DNA from: Natrinema gelatinilyticum
Lineage (GTDB): Archaea > Halobacteriota > Halobacteria > Halobacteriales > Natrialbaceae
Assembly (NCBI RefSeq): GCF_024266705.1
Contig: NZ_CP100756.1
Coordinates: 806,001 to 870,000 of the forward strand
DNA: 64,000 nucleotides
Reading direction: 5' to 3'
The notes under the pieces are model-generated. The model was not told the DNA's origin and did not search any database. It saw only the letters and a list, made by a program, of their open reading frames with translations. How positions within the stretch are numbered: the stretch's first letter is position 1; the number at the start of each line of letters is the position of its first letter. Of the stretch, positions 1-9,425 are shown in pieces. Made by a program: the position numbers and the translations under genes.

Positions 1-792
1 CGCGACCTCCTGCATGAACGCCTCGCTGGGGAAGCGATATCCGCCGACGCCCTGAATCGGCTCGAGGGTGAGGAAGGCAATCTCGTCCGGATCGACGTAT
101 CCCCCTTCGGGTGCGAGCATGGACCGCAATTGCGAGCCCTCCCCCGCGAAGAACCCGCAATCGCAACTGTCGGCATTACAGCCCCGATCCGCACAGAATG
201 GCACCGTCTCGATTCCGCTGATTTCGGGGTACTGACGGGTGTAGACCTCCTTCGATTTCGTGATCGACAGCGTTCCGAGGGTGCGGCCGTGAAAGCTCCC
301 TGAAAAGGTCACGCCGTACTTCGCGGGGGCGCGGAAATCGTTCGTGATCTTCATCGCGTTCTCCATCGCCTCGGCGCCGGAGTTCGAGAGGAAGACCGTG
401 TCCATACCGTACCGGCTCGAGACTTCGGTCAACTTCTTCATCAGATGGCTCGAACCGGGGAACTCGGTATCGGCCGGATCAGGGCCGGCGCCAAAGTACA
501 GGTCCTGGCCGGCGATCTTCATCGGCTCGACGAGGTCGAACTTCCGGACTTTCTCTGTGACCTTCTCGTTGTTGTAACCGAGCGGTGCCGCGCCGATATG
601 GCAGGTGAAATCGAGCAACACGTTGCCGTCGACGTCGGTCACGAACGGCCCGTCGGCCTCCCGCGTGACGTCCCAGACGAACTCGTGGGAGTACTCGCTG
701 GGCGCCGAGTACTCCTGATGGAAGTCGACCCATCGCTGCGCGTTCGGCCCTGGAAGCGCGTCCGCGTCGGGTTCGGCCGTGTCCCTATCCAT
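1..792 (-). CDS. Class III (PLP) aminotransferase, C-terminus cut by window edge
   Basis: This is the N-terminal 264 residues of a fold-type I, class III aminotransferase, a cytosolic PLP enzyme that moves an amino group between an omega-amine or amino acid and a keto acid. The glycine-rich SNSGAEA PLP-phosphate loop is at about residues 136-142, GSFHGRTLG at 165-173 and the EPIQGVGG segment near 250. The catalytic lysine would lie beyond the window. A short insert with four cysteines (C-x4-C-x4-C-x-C) near residues 197-212 is unusual for the family. The ATG at 792 is preceded within a few bases by the palindrome ATGTATACAT (802-811). The substrate cannot be told from sequence; the BCCT transporter and amidohydrolase nearby suggest amine or compatible-solute catabolism. 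Confidence 0.85.
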   Translation of the reverse strand, partial: MDRDTAEPDADALPGPNAQRWVDFHQEYSAPSEYSHEFVWDVTREADGPFVTDVDGNVLLDFTCHIGAAPLGYNNEKVTEKVRKFDLVEPMKIAGQDLYFGAGPDPADTEFPGSSHLMKKLTEVSSRYGMDTVFLSNSGAEAMENAMKITNDFRAPAKYGVTFSGSFHGRTLGTLSITKSKEVYTRQYPEISGIETVPFCADRGCNADSCDCGFFAGEGSQLRSMLAPEGGYVDPDEIAFLTLEPIQGVGGYRFPSEAFMQEVA

Positions 793-801
793 ACACAGTT
801 T

Positions 802-811
802 ATGTATACAT
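802..811. promoter_or_regulatory. Palindrome ATGTATACAT before the aminotransferase
   Basis: This perfect 10-bp palindrome starts 10 bases from the aminotransferase start codon. Its core GTATAC recurs upstream of the BCCT transporter (2677-2687) and of the second aminotransferase (7197-7207). It may be a regulator site or part of a promoter; function is inferred only. Confidence 0.3.
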
Positions 812-913
812 CGTACATTAAAACTTGTTATAGACTGTCGACGGGAGCTGCAAAAAAACAGACAGCATGACGGCCGAAGCGGGCGGCCAGCGGAGACGAG
901 GGCGTCGGGCGAG

Positions 914-2629
914 TCAGTCGTCGTCCGATTCGACGGGACCGCCTGGGCCGGCGGGCGATTCGGTGTCGGTCGTCTTACTCGAGCCGACGAGAACGGTTTC
1001 GTCCTGAAGGAGAACTCGACCGTAATTCGACCCGAAGTCCTTGATCAGCGCGAGCATCGAGAGGAAGCACACGAAGGCGAAGGGCGTCCCCGTGATGATC
1101 GCGGCCTGCTGGAGCGTGTTCGCGCTACCCGTGCCGCCGAGGATCATCAGAATCGCCGCGGTCATGCCGAGGACGACCCCCCAGAAGATCCGGTTGATGG
1201 TCGACGGGCGCGCCTTGCCGCCAGTCGTCATCATCGAGACGGCCAGCGTCGAGGAGTCCGCCGACGTGACGAAGAACGTCGTCACGAGGACCATGAACGC
1301 CAGCATGAAGATAGTTCCCATGGGGAACGCCTCGAACAGGATGAACCCGGAGACCTCCGCACCGGCCTCGCCTGCGATCACCGCACCGAAGTCGGCGATA
1401 CCGTTGTGATGAGCCCAGACGGAAGTTCCGCCGACGAACGTGAACCACGGGATGGTCGCCGCAGACGTCGCGACGATTCCGGTGAATGCCACTTCGCGGA
1501 CGGTGCGTCCCTTGGAAATGCGGGCGATGAACAGGCCCGCGAACGGGGACCACGAGAGCGCCCAGGCCCAGTAGAAGACGGTCCAGGCGTTCATCCAGTT
1601 CGTGGCCTCGGGATTACCCGCGCCCATCGCGCCGGCCCCAGTAAAGAGGCTCATCGAGACGAAGTCGGAAATCATCCCGCCGAACGCCTGCGTCCCGAGC
1701 AGGATAAGAAACAGCGTCGGGCCGACGAAGAACGTCGCGAACATGAGGATGACGAAGAGGATCATGTTGAAGTTCGACAGCCGACGGATCCCCTTGTTGA
1801 CCCCGAGCACCATCGAGGTCGTAAACAGTAGCGTCATCATCGTCACTACGAGGAGGATACCGACGTTCCCCATGCTGATGCCCCACTGGTAGTCCAATCC
1901 GGTTACGAACTGGCTCCCAATGAAGCCGAGCGAGGTGGCCACGCCGCCGATCGTCGCGAAGACGGCGAGGATGTCGACGACTTTGGCGAACGGGCCGTCC
2001 AAATTATCGGCACCGATGATAGGCGTCAGCGCCGATGATACCCGCAGGGGAACGTTCTCGTAGTTGTACGCGAAGTACCCGATGGCAATCCCCATGATAG
2101 TAAACACCGCCAGCTGGGGGAGCGCCCAGTGGAACAGCGTCTGCTGGACGGCGATCGTCATCGCTTCGGCCGATCCGCCTTCGACACCCTCGAACAGCGG
2201 TGACGGATTGGCGTAATAGAACAACGCCTCTGTCGGACCCCAGAAGACGACCCCTGCCGCGAAGCCTGCCGAGTACAGCATCGCGAAGAACGACAGGAAA
2301 CTGTACTCGGGCGACTCGTCGCCCAGCCTGATCGACCCCCACGGGCCGACGATCAGGAACAACAGAAAGATGACGATCAGAAAGACGATCAACAGCAGCG
2401 CCCAGTTAAACGCACCGAGCAGCTGTTCGTTCAGCGCCGAGATGCCGCTCTCGACCGTACTCGGGCTGATGAAGAACGCCGCGATCACTCCGACTGTCAA
2501 CAGCGCACCGAACAGGAAGACCGTCGTATCGATCTCCTCGCGGAACTCGGCGACCATTCCCTTCTCGGCGCCACTCATCGTCTCACCCCCGAAATCGGAC
2601 GACAGCTCGGTAATTGTCTGTGCCTCCAC
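914..2629 (-). CDS. BCCT family betaine/choline/carnitine-type transporter
   Basis: A 571-residue sodium- or proton-coupled importer of quaternary-amine solutes in the cytoplasmic membrane. About twelve hydrophobic segments follow a short polar N-terminus. The family's tryptophan-rich signature is present around residues 350-375 (FYWAWALSWSPFAGLFIARI), followed by the SKGRTVREV loop. The acidic C-terminal tail (ESPAGPGGPVESDDD) is typical of haloarchaeal proteins. An internal ATG at 2578 (MSGAEKG) is an equally plausible start. In a halophile it may serve osmoprotection or nutrient uptake; the flanking aminotransferases and amidohydrolase favour uptake for catabolism. The exact substrate is unknown. 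Confidence 0.92.
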   Translation of the reverse strand: MEAQTITELSSDFGGETMSGAEKGMVAEFREEIDTTVFLFGALLTVGVIAAFFISPSTVESGISALNEQLLGAFNWALLLIVFLIVIFLLFLIVGPWGSIRLGDESPEYSFLSFFAMLYSAGFAAGVVFWGPTEALFYYANPSPLFEGVEGGSAEAMTIAVQQTLFHWALPQLAVFTIMGIAIGYFAYNYENVPLRVSSALTPIIGADNLDGPFAKVVDILAVFATIGGVATSLGFIGSQFVTGLDYQWGISMGNVGILLVVTMMTLLFTTSMVLGVNKGIRRLSNFNMILFVILMFATFFVGPTLFLILLGTQAFGGMISDFVSMSLFTGAGAMGAGNPEATNWMNAWTVFYWAWALSWSPFAGLFIARISKGRTVREVAFTGIVATSAATIPWFTFVGGTSVWAHHNGIADFGAVIAGEAGAEVSGFILFEAFPMGTIFMLAFMVLVTTFFVTSADSSTLAVSMMTTGGKARPSTINRIFWGVVLGMTAAILMILGGTGSANTLQQAAIITGTPFAFVCFLSMLALIKDFGSNYGRVLLQDETVLVGSSKTTDTESPAGPGGPVESDDD

Positions 2630-3163
2630 CTACTGTTCGCCATGCTGCGTGATGGCATACCGAGATCATTGGCGTCGTATACAATAAGTGTTTCTCACTT
2701 GCGGAGTCCATCCACAGATTGTGTGTACTGCCCGGGCGCTCGAGAGGATGGCCGCCCTCGGAGGGAAACGGCCACGGGCACAACCATAACTATTTTTGTG
2801 GTATTTTCTGCTCGTTACGGACAGATCGAAAGACAATCAGGTTGGCGTATACCTGCGTTCGCCTCGTTCGTAGGGAGACGAAGTTCATAGAATCGGCTGT
2901 CCCTATCGACGCGACAACTCGAGATTCGGTCCGGAGAAAACGAGATCCCCCGTCGATTCGAGCGGCTAGCCAGAGGAGCACCCATGAGGAGCACTCATAC
3001 GGTCTGCTGTAACGATGTACCGGTGCATCCGCAGGACGGTCGCGGTTGCACCGGCAATGACTGACAGTAGTCCGTATCAGTCGGCACGGACGTCGAAACG
3101 GAGAAAACACCGGCGAACCGAGAATAGAGGTAGAACTTCGACGCCGACGTGACGTGCCGACCG
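2630..3163. other. Intergenic region upstream of the BCCT gene
   Basis: No convincing gene is seen. The 11-mer GTATACAATAA at 2677-2687 recurs at 7197-7207, and on the minus strand it lies 48-58 bases before the BCCT start. The rest has no recognised repeat or RNA. Confidence 0.4.
2677..2687 (-). promoter_or_regulatory. Shared 11-mer TTATTGTATAC upstream of BCCT gene
   Basis: Read on the minus strand this is TTATTGTATAC. The identical 11-mer lies 57-67 bases upstream of the second class III aminotransferase. It may be an operator or an upstream promoter element shared by the catabolic block. Confidence 0.3.
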
Positions 3164-3811
3164 TCAGTCCGTCAGTTCTTCGAACGTCCGCTTGCGAGAC
3201 GTGGCGCTCTCGGTCACTCGCTCGGAGAACTCGTCGACGCGGTCCTTGATCTCTTCGCGGGTGTCCTCCGGCGAAAACGCATCGGACATCGTCAGTAGCC
3301 GAACGAACGCGCGGAGTTCCTCGTCGGTGAGTTGGGCGAACTCCTCGTTCTCGAGTTTCTCGATGACTTCGTCGACGTCGATCTGACCGACTGGTTCGAC
3401 GTTGAACTCGACGTTGACCATTCGGTAGTGAGAGCCGGCGAGGCGCTGTTCGGCTTTCCCGACACCCTCCGACAGCATGTCCTTAAACGGGGTGTAGTAT
3501 CCCATCGTCCCGAGGTGGAGGAACGCGAGCATGTCGGTAATTCCCTGCGTGTACGCGTCGCGTTCGTCGTCGTTCGGGTCGAACACCGTCTCCCGGTCGC
3601 GTTCTTCCATGTACTCGAACAGAATACTGAAATCGAGAATCGCGTTCCGTACCCGGCGTCGAATTCGGTTTCGCTTCTGTTTCTTCGAGTGGTCAGTATA
3701 GTCGGTTTTCCGGCCGAGCAAGAAGTCGCGGTCGGAGGGCGTCAGAATGCCGCGTGGGCGGTCCGAGTCCGCCGCCGTCTGGAGCGACTCCGGCACGTCG
3801 TCCTGGCTCAT
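3164..3811 (-). CDS. Haloarchaeal conserved protein of unknown function
   Basis: A 215-residue soluble, acidic protein with no signal peptide or membrane segment. A basic stretch at about residues 42-55 (KKQKRNRIRRRVRN) is followed by a helical, acidic body rich in E-E and D-E pairs. It resembles a haloarchaea-restricted DUF family (possibly DUF5806, from memory). Upstream lies only a short AT-rich promoter-like stretch, and it is not obviously co-transcribed with its neighbours. Function unknown. Confidence 0.75.
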   Translation of the reverse strand: MSQDDVPESLQTAADSDRPRGILTPSDRDFLLGRKTDYTDHSKKQKRNRIRRRVRNAILDFSILFEYMEERDRETVFDPNDDERDAYTQGITDMLAFLHLGTMGYYTPFKDMLSEGVGKAEQRLAGSHYRMVNVEFNVEPVGQIDVDEVIEKLENEEFAQLTDEELRAFVRLLTMSDAFSPEDTREEIKDRVDEFSERVTESATSRKRTFEELTD

Positions 3812-3902
3812 ATAACAGACAGTGTACCTGCGCGCGAATTAACGTTTCCCATTCCCCGATCGTGACCGGGAACAGACAATTCGTCGGGCGAACGGAGCCG
3901 AA

Positions 3903-5183
3903 TTACGGTCGGCGATGGGAGAGTTCGATCGCCGTCTCCGAGAGCAACGCGACCCCGATCCCGAGGCTCTCCTCGTCGACGTCGAACGTCGGCGTGTGGT
4001 GGCTCGTCGGGTGATCCGTTCCGACGAGGACGTAGGAGGCGAGGCCGCCGCCGTCCTGGACCCGCTTCATCAGGTACGTCACGTCCTCGCTCGCACCGAA
4101 GTCGGCGGTCGGCACCACCCGTTCGACGCCCTCGACCTCCCAGGCCACGTTTCCGATGAGATCCCGAAGCGCGGGATGGCTGTCGACGCGGGGAGACTCG
4201 CCGAGCACCCGCGGCGTAACGTCACAATCGTGCATCTCGGCGGCGGCATAGAGGACCCGCTCGAGTTCGGTGCGGGTGTATTCCATCAGCGCCGTCGTCT
4301 CGCCGCGCACTTCGGCTTCGATGGAGACCTCCTCGGCGATGACGTTGCTCGCAGTCCCGCCCTCGATGCGGCCGACGTTCACGCGGGTCATTCCGTCGCT
4401 GTGCCGGGGGATGCCGTATGCGTTCTGAATCGCCGTGGCGGCCGCTTGCATCGCGTTCGCACCTTCGTTCGGCGCCTTCCCCGCGTGTGCACTCGCGCCC
4501 TCGAACGTCGCAGTCAGGTGAGCCATCGCAAGCGGCTTCTCGACGCCCGCGACGATTTCGCCGGTCGGGTGATCGAGCCCGACGTGGATCGCGAGCAGGT
4601 AGTCGACGTCGTCTATGTATCCGCCCTCAGCCATCGCCTTTCCGCCACCCGAGATTTCCTCGGCCGGCTGGAAGAACACCTTCAGCGTTCCCTCGAACGC
4701 ACTGTCTTTCAGGGCTTCGATCGTGCCGAGCGCGATCGCGAGGTGGGCGTCGTGACCGCAGGCGTGCATGTAGCCGTCGTGTTCGGACCGAAACCCCTCG
4801 GCGGCCGGCCGGTGATCGCGGTCGGTCGACTCCCGCATCGAAATCGCGTCGAGATCGACGCGCAATCCGACACACGGGCCCATTCCCTGCTCGAGGACCG
4901 CGACGACTCCCGTGTGGCCGTCGGCCGTGCGCTCCAAGATGTCGGACCGAACGCCCGCCTCACGAGCGCGTTCGACCCAGGGCTCGAGTTCTGACGCGGA
5001 GGGCACAGCCATTCGTTGGTCGGTCGCCAGCGCCTCGCGGCCGACAGCGAGTTCGTCGACGCCGATTCGCTCGAGTTCCTCCACGACCCGGGCCGTCGTC
5101 TTGAACTCGCGCCAGCCGGGCTCCGGATAACGGTGAAACGCCCGACGCAACTCGCGCAGTCTGTTTCGTGGCTCGTGAGACAT
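3903..5183 (-). CDS. M20 family amidohydrolase (N-acyl amino acid / IAA-conjugate hydrolase type)
   Basis: A 426-residue cytosolic metallohydrolase that would remove an acyl group from an N-acylated amino acid or related amide. The metal-binding HACGHDAH motif is near residues 140-147, EEISGGGKAM near 175-185 contains the catalytic and metal acidic residues, and the ADFGASEDVTYL segment near 360 is the C-terminal ligand region. A dimerisation domain lies between. It is the last gene of a probable operon with the aminotransferase (5758-7140) and RidA (5302-5691), suggesting deacylation, transamination and enamine clean-up of one substrate. The substrate itself is not identifiable. Confidence 0.9.
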   Translation of the reverse strand: MSHEPRNRLRELRRAFHRYPEPGWREFKTTARVVEELERIGVDELAVGREALATDQRMAVPSASELEPWVERAREAGVRSDILERTADGHTGVVAVLEQGMGPCVGLRVDLDAISMRESTDRDHRPAAEGFRSEHDGYMHACGHDAHLAIALGTIEALKDSAFEGTLKVFFQPAEEISGGGKAMAEGGYIDDVDYLLAIHVGLDHPTGEIVAGVEKPLAMAHLTATFEGASAHAGKAPNEGANAMQAAATAIQNAYGIPRHSDGMTRVNVGRIEGGTASNVIAEEVSIEAEVRGETTALMEYTRTELERVLYAAAEMHDCDVTPRVLGESPRVDSHPALRDLIGNVAWEVEGVERVVPTADFGASEDVTYLMKRVQDGGGLASYVLVGTDHPTSHHTPTFDVDEESLGIGVALLSETAIELSHRRP

Positions 5184-5301
5184 TCTTTCACAGAAAGTAG
5201 GGCGAGGTGCTACTTAACGGTGATCGATCATCGCAGCCGCGCCGTCCCCGATCGACGCGGTCGAGTCGGGGACCGACATCGCGAGCCACCGGCGCCGGCG
5301 A

Positions 5302-5691
5302 TTAGCCTAGATAGGCCGTCGCGTCCAGCTCCACGCGAACGTCCTCGGGCAACCGAGCGGCCTCGATGCACACTCTGGCCGGTGGGTCCGCCCCGAATCG
5401 GGCGCCGTACGCATCGTTGACTCGTTCGTAGTCCTCGAGATCGGCCAGATAGACGGTGATCTTGACGACGTCTGCGAGTCCGTCGCCGCCGGCTTCGTCG
5501 ACGACTGCGGCGACGTTGTCGAGCACCCGGTCGGTCTGCGTCTCGATGTCGCCGTCGACGGTCTCGCCCGTGTCCGGGTCGACCGGGCCGTAGCCGGAGA
5601 CGTAGAGCGTGTCGCCGGCCCGGACGCCCTGCGAGTACGGGTTGTCGTTGGTCGGTGCGTCGTCCGTTCGAATGCGGTGTGTGTCGGTCAT
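5302..5691 (-). CDS. RidA family (YjgF/UK114) enamine/imine deaminase
   Basis: A 129-residue RidA fold protein. The family hydrolyses reactive 2-aminoacrylate-type enamines released by PLP enzymes. The signature PPARVCIEAARLPEDVRVEL near the C-terminus supplies the conserved arginine. It lies 66 bases after the class III aminotransferase and 118 before the M20 hydrolase on the same strand, fitting a role in protecting that PLP enzyme from its own by-products. A second RidA paralogue is at 44129-44509. Confidence 0.9.
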   Translation of the reverse strand: MTDTHRIRTDDAPTNDNPYSQGVRAGDTLYVSGYGPVDPDTGETVDGDIETQTDRVLDNVAAVVDEAGGDGLADVVKITVYLADLEDYERVNDAYGARFGADPPARVCIEAARLPEDVRVELDATAYLG

Positions 5692-5757
5692 TGGTTCGAG
5701 CGGTAACTGTGATGAGGTGATCGGGTCGAAAATCGGTCGGAACAGAACGCGTCTCGC

Positions 5758-7140
5758 TCAGGCGGTCCGTTTGGATTCGGCGAGTACGTGTTCGACCGCG
5801 TCGTCGATGACGTCCAGCGCCGTTTCCGCCAAGGCTCGAGTGAGCACGAGCGGCGGAATGATTCGCAGGATGTTGCCGTGGCGGCCGGCCGTCCAGATGA
5901 GGACCCCGTGTTCGAAGCAGTACTGCTGGATGGCGTCGACAGCGTCGCCGTCTGGAGCGCCATCCGCATCGACGAACTCAGCGCCGATGAACAGGCCCCT
6001 GCCGCGGACATCGGCGAGGCGTTCGTTTCCGTCACCGACGTCGCGAAGCCGACCGCGAATGTATTGGCCGAGGTCGCGTGCGTGGGCCAGCAAATCGTGG
6101 TCCTGGATGTACTCGATGGCACGGGTTCCGGCCCGCATCCCGACGACGTGACCGCGGTACGTGCCGGCGTGGTCTCCTGCGCCCCACGTATCGAGGTCCT
6201 CGTGATACATCGTCGCCGAGAGCGGGAAGCCGACGCCGCCGAGCGCTTTCGCGGAAGTCATCACGTCCGGCGTAACGCCCTCCCAGTCGCTCGCCCACCA
6301 CCGTCCGGTCCGTCCGAGCCCGCTCTGAATCTCGTCGAAGACGAGCACGACGTCGTTGTCGTCGGCGATATCGCGCAACCCCTGGAGGAACCCTTCCGGT
6401 GGCGTGACGATCCCGCCTTCCCCCAGGATCGGTTCGACGATGATCCCCGCCGGATTCGCTAGCCCGCCGTACGGATCCTCCACGATGGCCTGTACCTCCT
6501 CGAGCGCGTGATCGACGGCCTCTTCGGACGTCTTGTCCTGGTGGAACGGGTACGGATACGGCGCGTGGACGACGTCAGGGAGCAGCGGTGTGTACGGTCC
6601 CTTGAACTTCTTGTTCGACGTGACGCTCATCGCACCCGTCGTCGCACCGTGGTAGGACCCGCGAAAGGCGATCAGGCCGTCGCCGCCGGTGTTGTACTTG
6701 GCAAGTTTGATCGACGCCTCGATCGCGTCGCTGCCGGTCGGCCCGCCGAACACGACCTTGTTCCGTCCCTGCAGGCCGTCGGGTGCGATCTCGTCTAACT
6801 TCTCTATCAGTTCGAGGCGCGCGTCGGTCGGGAAATCGACCGTGTGAACGAACTTGTCGGCCTGTTCGTGGACGGCCTCGAGGACGTACGGGTTCGAGTG
6901 ACCGACGTTGAGGACGCCGATTCCCGCGAAGAGGTCGATGTACGTATTGCCGTCCACGTCGCGAACCGTTGCGCCCGTTCCCTCCTCGAACGCGATTGGG
7001 ATATCGTTCGGATAAGCGACCGCGCTACTGTCGATTCGGTCCTGTTTCTCGAGCAGGTCCCGCGTCTTCGGGCCGGGAACGGAATCGACACTCGGTGCAT
7101 CCTGGAAGTGGAGTTCGTCTATCGGCGGTCCTGCCGTCAT
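5758..7140 (-). CDS. Class III PLP aminotransferase (aspartate aminotransferase family)
   Basis: A complete 460-residue class III aminotransferase, of the group with 4-aminobutyrate, acetylornithine and diaminobutyrate aminotransferases. [12 protein letters not shown] (about residue 130) is the PLP-phosphate loop, [18 protein letters not shown] near 265 holds the PLP-pyridine aspartate, and TSAKALGG near 295 holds the Schiff-base lysine. The ATG at 7140 ([10 protein letters not shown]) is chosen over one 21 bases upstream because homologues begin there (inference). It leads the aminotransferase-RidA-M20 gene set. Substrate specificity cannot be assigned. Confidence 0.92.
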   Translation of the reverse strand: MTAGPPIDELHFQDAPSVDSVPGPKTRDLLEKQDRIDSSAVAYPNDIPIAFEEGTGATVRDVDGNTYIDLFAGIGVLNVGHSNPYVLEAVHEQADKFVHTVDFPTDARLELIEKLDEIAPDGLQGRNKVVFGGPTGSDAIEASIKLAKYNTGGDGLIAFRGSYHGATTGAMSVTSNKKFKGPYTPLLPDVVHAPYPYPFHQDKTSEEAVDHALEEVQAIVEDPYGGLANPAGIIVEPILGEGGIVTPPEGFLQGLRDIADDNDVVLVFDEIQSGLGRTGRWWASDWEGVTPDVMTSAKALGGVGFPLSATMYHEDLDTWGAGDHAGTYRGHVVGMRAGTRAIEYIQDHDLLAHARDLGQYIRGRLRDVGDGNERLADVRGRGLFIGAEFVDADGAPDGDAVDAIQQYCFEHGVLIWTAGRHGNILRIIPPLVLTRALAETALDVIDDAVEHVLAESKRTA

Positions 7141-7196
7141 ACGTAGGGGGAGGAGAAACAATCATAAATAATTTGTCCACAATATCCATGCAAGTA

Positions 7197-7207
7197 GTAT
7201 ACAATAA
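7197..7207 (-). promoter_or_regulatory. Shared 11-mer TTATTGTATAC upstream of aminotransferase operon
   Basis: Second exact copy of the 11-mer found at 2677-2687, 57-67 bases before the operon's start codon. The conserved sequence and similar distances suggest a common regulator or basal element. Confidence 0.3.
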
Positions 7208-7309
7208 TTGACTACGGGTCGGCATCCAAGTCGACTTCGAACGAGTCCAACCGAGTTCGCCGCAGTCGGTATCGAGCAGGTCGAAAAGGATACCCAGGGA
7301 CGCAGGTTC

Positions 7310-8704
7310 TCAAGCAGCTGGCTCGATGTTCTGGTTCACGTGGAAGAAGTTGTCCGGATCGTACTGGGCCTTGACCGCTCGCAGTCGGTCGTGATTATCG
7401 CCGTAGGTAGCCCGAATTCGGTCCCCTCCCTCGTCCATCATGAAGTTGACGTACGAGCCGCCGGCCGAATGGGGATGGAACGCCTCCCAGTACTCGCGGG
7501 CCCAGTCGGTGATCAGGTCGTCGTTGTCGGCGTCCGAATCGACGCCCGCGATGACCATCGACCAGGTCGCATCACGGTAGTTCCAGGCCGTTTCGTCCGC
7601 ATCGACGCGGCTGGCAGCCCCGTCGATTGGGTACAGGTGCATGAACGATTGCGTCGTCGGAACCTCCGCGAACCGCTCGTGGACGGCGACGGCGTCGTCC
7701 GAGAGTTCCGCGACGAAGTCACCCTTCCAGTACCACTGGTCGCCAGGCGGATAGATATCATCGAAGACACTCTGAATGGCTGGATACGGCATCGGATCGA
7801 CGTGCTCGAAGAGGGGTTCGGCGACGGTCCGCGCCTCTCGGAGCGCACCGTCGGCGCGCTCTTCCGATCCCGTGCAACACCACACCAGACCACAGATCTT
7901 CTCGCCGTGAATCTCGGGCGGAAACGGTGCGCCCGGGACCTCGCCGGTCAGGTAGAAGGCATAGACGTCTTCGGGTGCTCGCGGGAGCCAGTCGCGGTAC
8001 CAGCGCATCGTCGACTCGAGTCGGTCGATCGGCCAGATCATCGGTCCGCCGATCACGGTCTCGACCGGATGGAGCCGGAATTCGAAGGAGGTGACAACGC
8101 CGAAGTTACCACCGCCACCTCGCAGCGCCCAGAAGAGGTCCGGGTGTTCCTCCCTGCTGGCGCGGACCAGCCGCCCGTCGGCCAGGACGACGTCGGCGCT
8201 CAGCAGGTTGTCGATCGTCAGTCCGTACTGGCGCGTCAGGTACCCGTGCCCGCCACCGAGGGTGAGGCCGCCGACGCCGGTCGTCGAGACGACGCCGCTT
8301 ACGGTCGCCAGTCCGAACGCGTGCGTAGCGTGGTCGACGTCGCCCCAGGTACACCCGGGTTCGACCCGCGCCGTCTTCGCGTCTGGATCGACGCGGATGC
8401 CGTCCATCCCGGAGAGATCGATCACAAGGCCGTCGTCGACGAGCGCGTGGCCGGCGCCGTTGTGGCCGCCACTGCGGATTGCTGTTTCGAGACCGTGTTC
8501 GCGACCGAGGGTCACGGCCGCGATGACATCGGCGACGTCGGTACAGCGAACGATCACCCGCGGCTCCTTGTCGATCATGCCGTTGTAGATCGCTCGAACG
8601 TCGTCGTATTCGTCGCCCGTGGCCGGATGGAACACGGGTCCGCGAAGCGTCTCTTCGAAGGCTCCCACGATCGGGTCGCCGCTCGAGTCGGTGTGTGACG
8701 CCAT
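7310..8704 (-). CDS. FAD-binding (PCMH/VAO-type) oxidoreductase with BBE domain
   Basis: A 464-residue flavoprotein oxidase of the berberine-bridge/VAO superfamily. The N-terminal FAD_binding_4 domain (about residues 40-215) includes RSGGHNGAG, whose histidine usually carries covalent FAD, and GGLTLGGGHGYL in place of the cysteine-bearing loop of bicovalent members, so single covalent attachment is likely. The C-terminal BBE segment (GGSYVNFMMDEGGDR) is near residue 425. Such enzymes oxidise sugars, alcohols or alkaloid-like compounds with O2. No signal peptide is visible. It is on the same strand as the aminotransferase operon but 169 bases upstream of it. Confidence 0.9.
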   Translation of the reverse strand: MASHTDSSGDPIVGAFEETLRGPVFHPATGDEYDDVRAIYNGMIDKEPRVIVRCTDVADVIAAVTLGREHGLETAIRSGGHNGAGHALVDDGLVIDLSGMDGIRVDPDAKTARVEPGCTWGDVDHATHAFGLATVSGVVSTTGVGGLTLGGGHGYLTRQYGLTIDNLLSADVVLADGRLVRASREEHPDLFWALRGGGGNFGVVTSFEFRLHPVETVIGGPMIWPIDRLESTMRWYRDWLPRAPEDVYAFYLTGEVPGAPFPPEIHGEKICGLVWCCTGSEERADGALREARTVAEPLFEHVDPMPYPAIQSVFDDIYPPGDQWYWKGDFVAELSDDAVAVHERFAEVPTTQSFMHLYPIDGAASRVDADETAWNYRDATWSMVIAGVDSDADNDDLITDWAREYWEAFHPHSAGGSYVNFMMDEGGDRIRATYGDNHDRLRAVKAQYDPDNFFHVNQNIEPAA

Positions 8705-9044
8705 CTGCTCACACCACCCGTGATGCGTCGAAGTGGCGCAGTCCCCACGGCCTCACGCTAAACACGGCGCCGCGGTCCCGACACTGTGGCAACCGCGTGA
8801 TCATCGAGTCCGACTTCACAGTCGGTCTGGCACCCGGAAACTCGCCTCGCGACGTGCGGGCCTGATCGTCGTTCACTTCGGTCGTTCGGTAGTGTACAGT
8901 CATACTGGATCTTCGACCGACGAGACGAGCCCCGACAACGTGTAAATTCCTCGTGAAATATTTCATCCCGTGAAAGCGCCGTCGACCGGTGGGCAAACGA
9001 CACTTGAGCGAGTACACGACCGACGGGACAGCCAGATATGCCGA

Positions 9045-9079
9045 GTGAAGTACCACGGGGGCAAGCCCCGTGGCTTCAC
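9045..9079. repeat. 14-bp stem hairpin (GTGAAG/CCACGGGG arms)
   Basis: GTGAAG, a 2-base bulge and CCACGGGG (9045-9060) pair perfectly with CCCCGTGGCTTCAC (9066-9079) across a 5-base loop. This could be an end hairpin of an IS200/IS605-like element or a structured terminator. The element interpretation is inference. Confidence 0.6.
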
Positions 9080-9371
9080 CGTGTTGGCGGCAGGCCCAGA
9101 AACGGGCCATATGGCCGCAGGCGAATGTACTTCCCCTCGGACTTCCCGAGATGGGTCAGCTGGAAGTAACACCCGAACACCCGGTGCGTCCGTGAGGGTC
9201 GGCCGCTCCACCACGGCCCGATGGCATCCGTCGCACCACGCCGAAGACGTGGGTTTTGAGAGAGTCACATTCCTCCGCAACTGTGCACAGTTGCGACGAA
9301 TTACGATCTGTAACTCGCCCAACTGTAGCTCTAAACACGTTAGAAAAGCTAATAAAGCGTATGCGATTCAC

Positions 9372-9392
9372 CCTCGAGGTCAAGCCCCGAGG
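9372..9392. repeat. Hairpin with GGTCAAGCCC core
   Basis: CCTCGAGG and CCCCGAGG flank the loop TCAAG, with one mismatch in the 8-bp stem. The core and the following GGCACTC match the site at 57421-57443, suggesting two remnants of the same kind of mobile-element end. Confidence 0.45.
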
Positions 9393-9425
9393 CACTCTCG
9401 CTGTAATACTGTAGAGTAGTGGGGT

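Larger units (their letters stand above)
8705..9425. other. Gene-poor region with hairpins, probable mobile-element debris
   Basis: No gene is supported. Two strong inverted repeats are present at 9045-9079 and 9372-9392. Their sequences resemble the subterminal hairpins of haloarchaeal IS200/IS605-type elements, and the second shares its core with a site near 57421. The short reading frames here overlap and do not look coding. Confidence 0.4.

Noticed and set aside
2790..3110. 106-codon minus-strand frame upstream of the BCCT gene
   Set aside because: Arg/Ser-rich wrong-frame character and no family; treated as intergenic.
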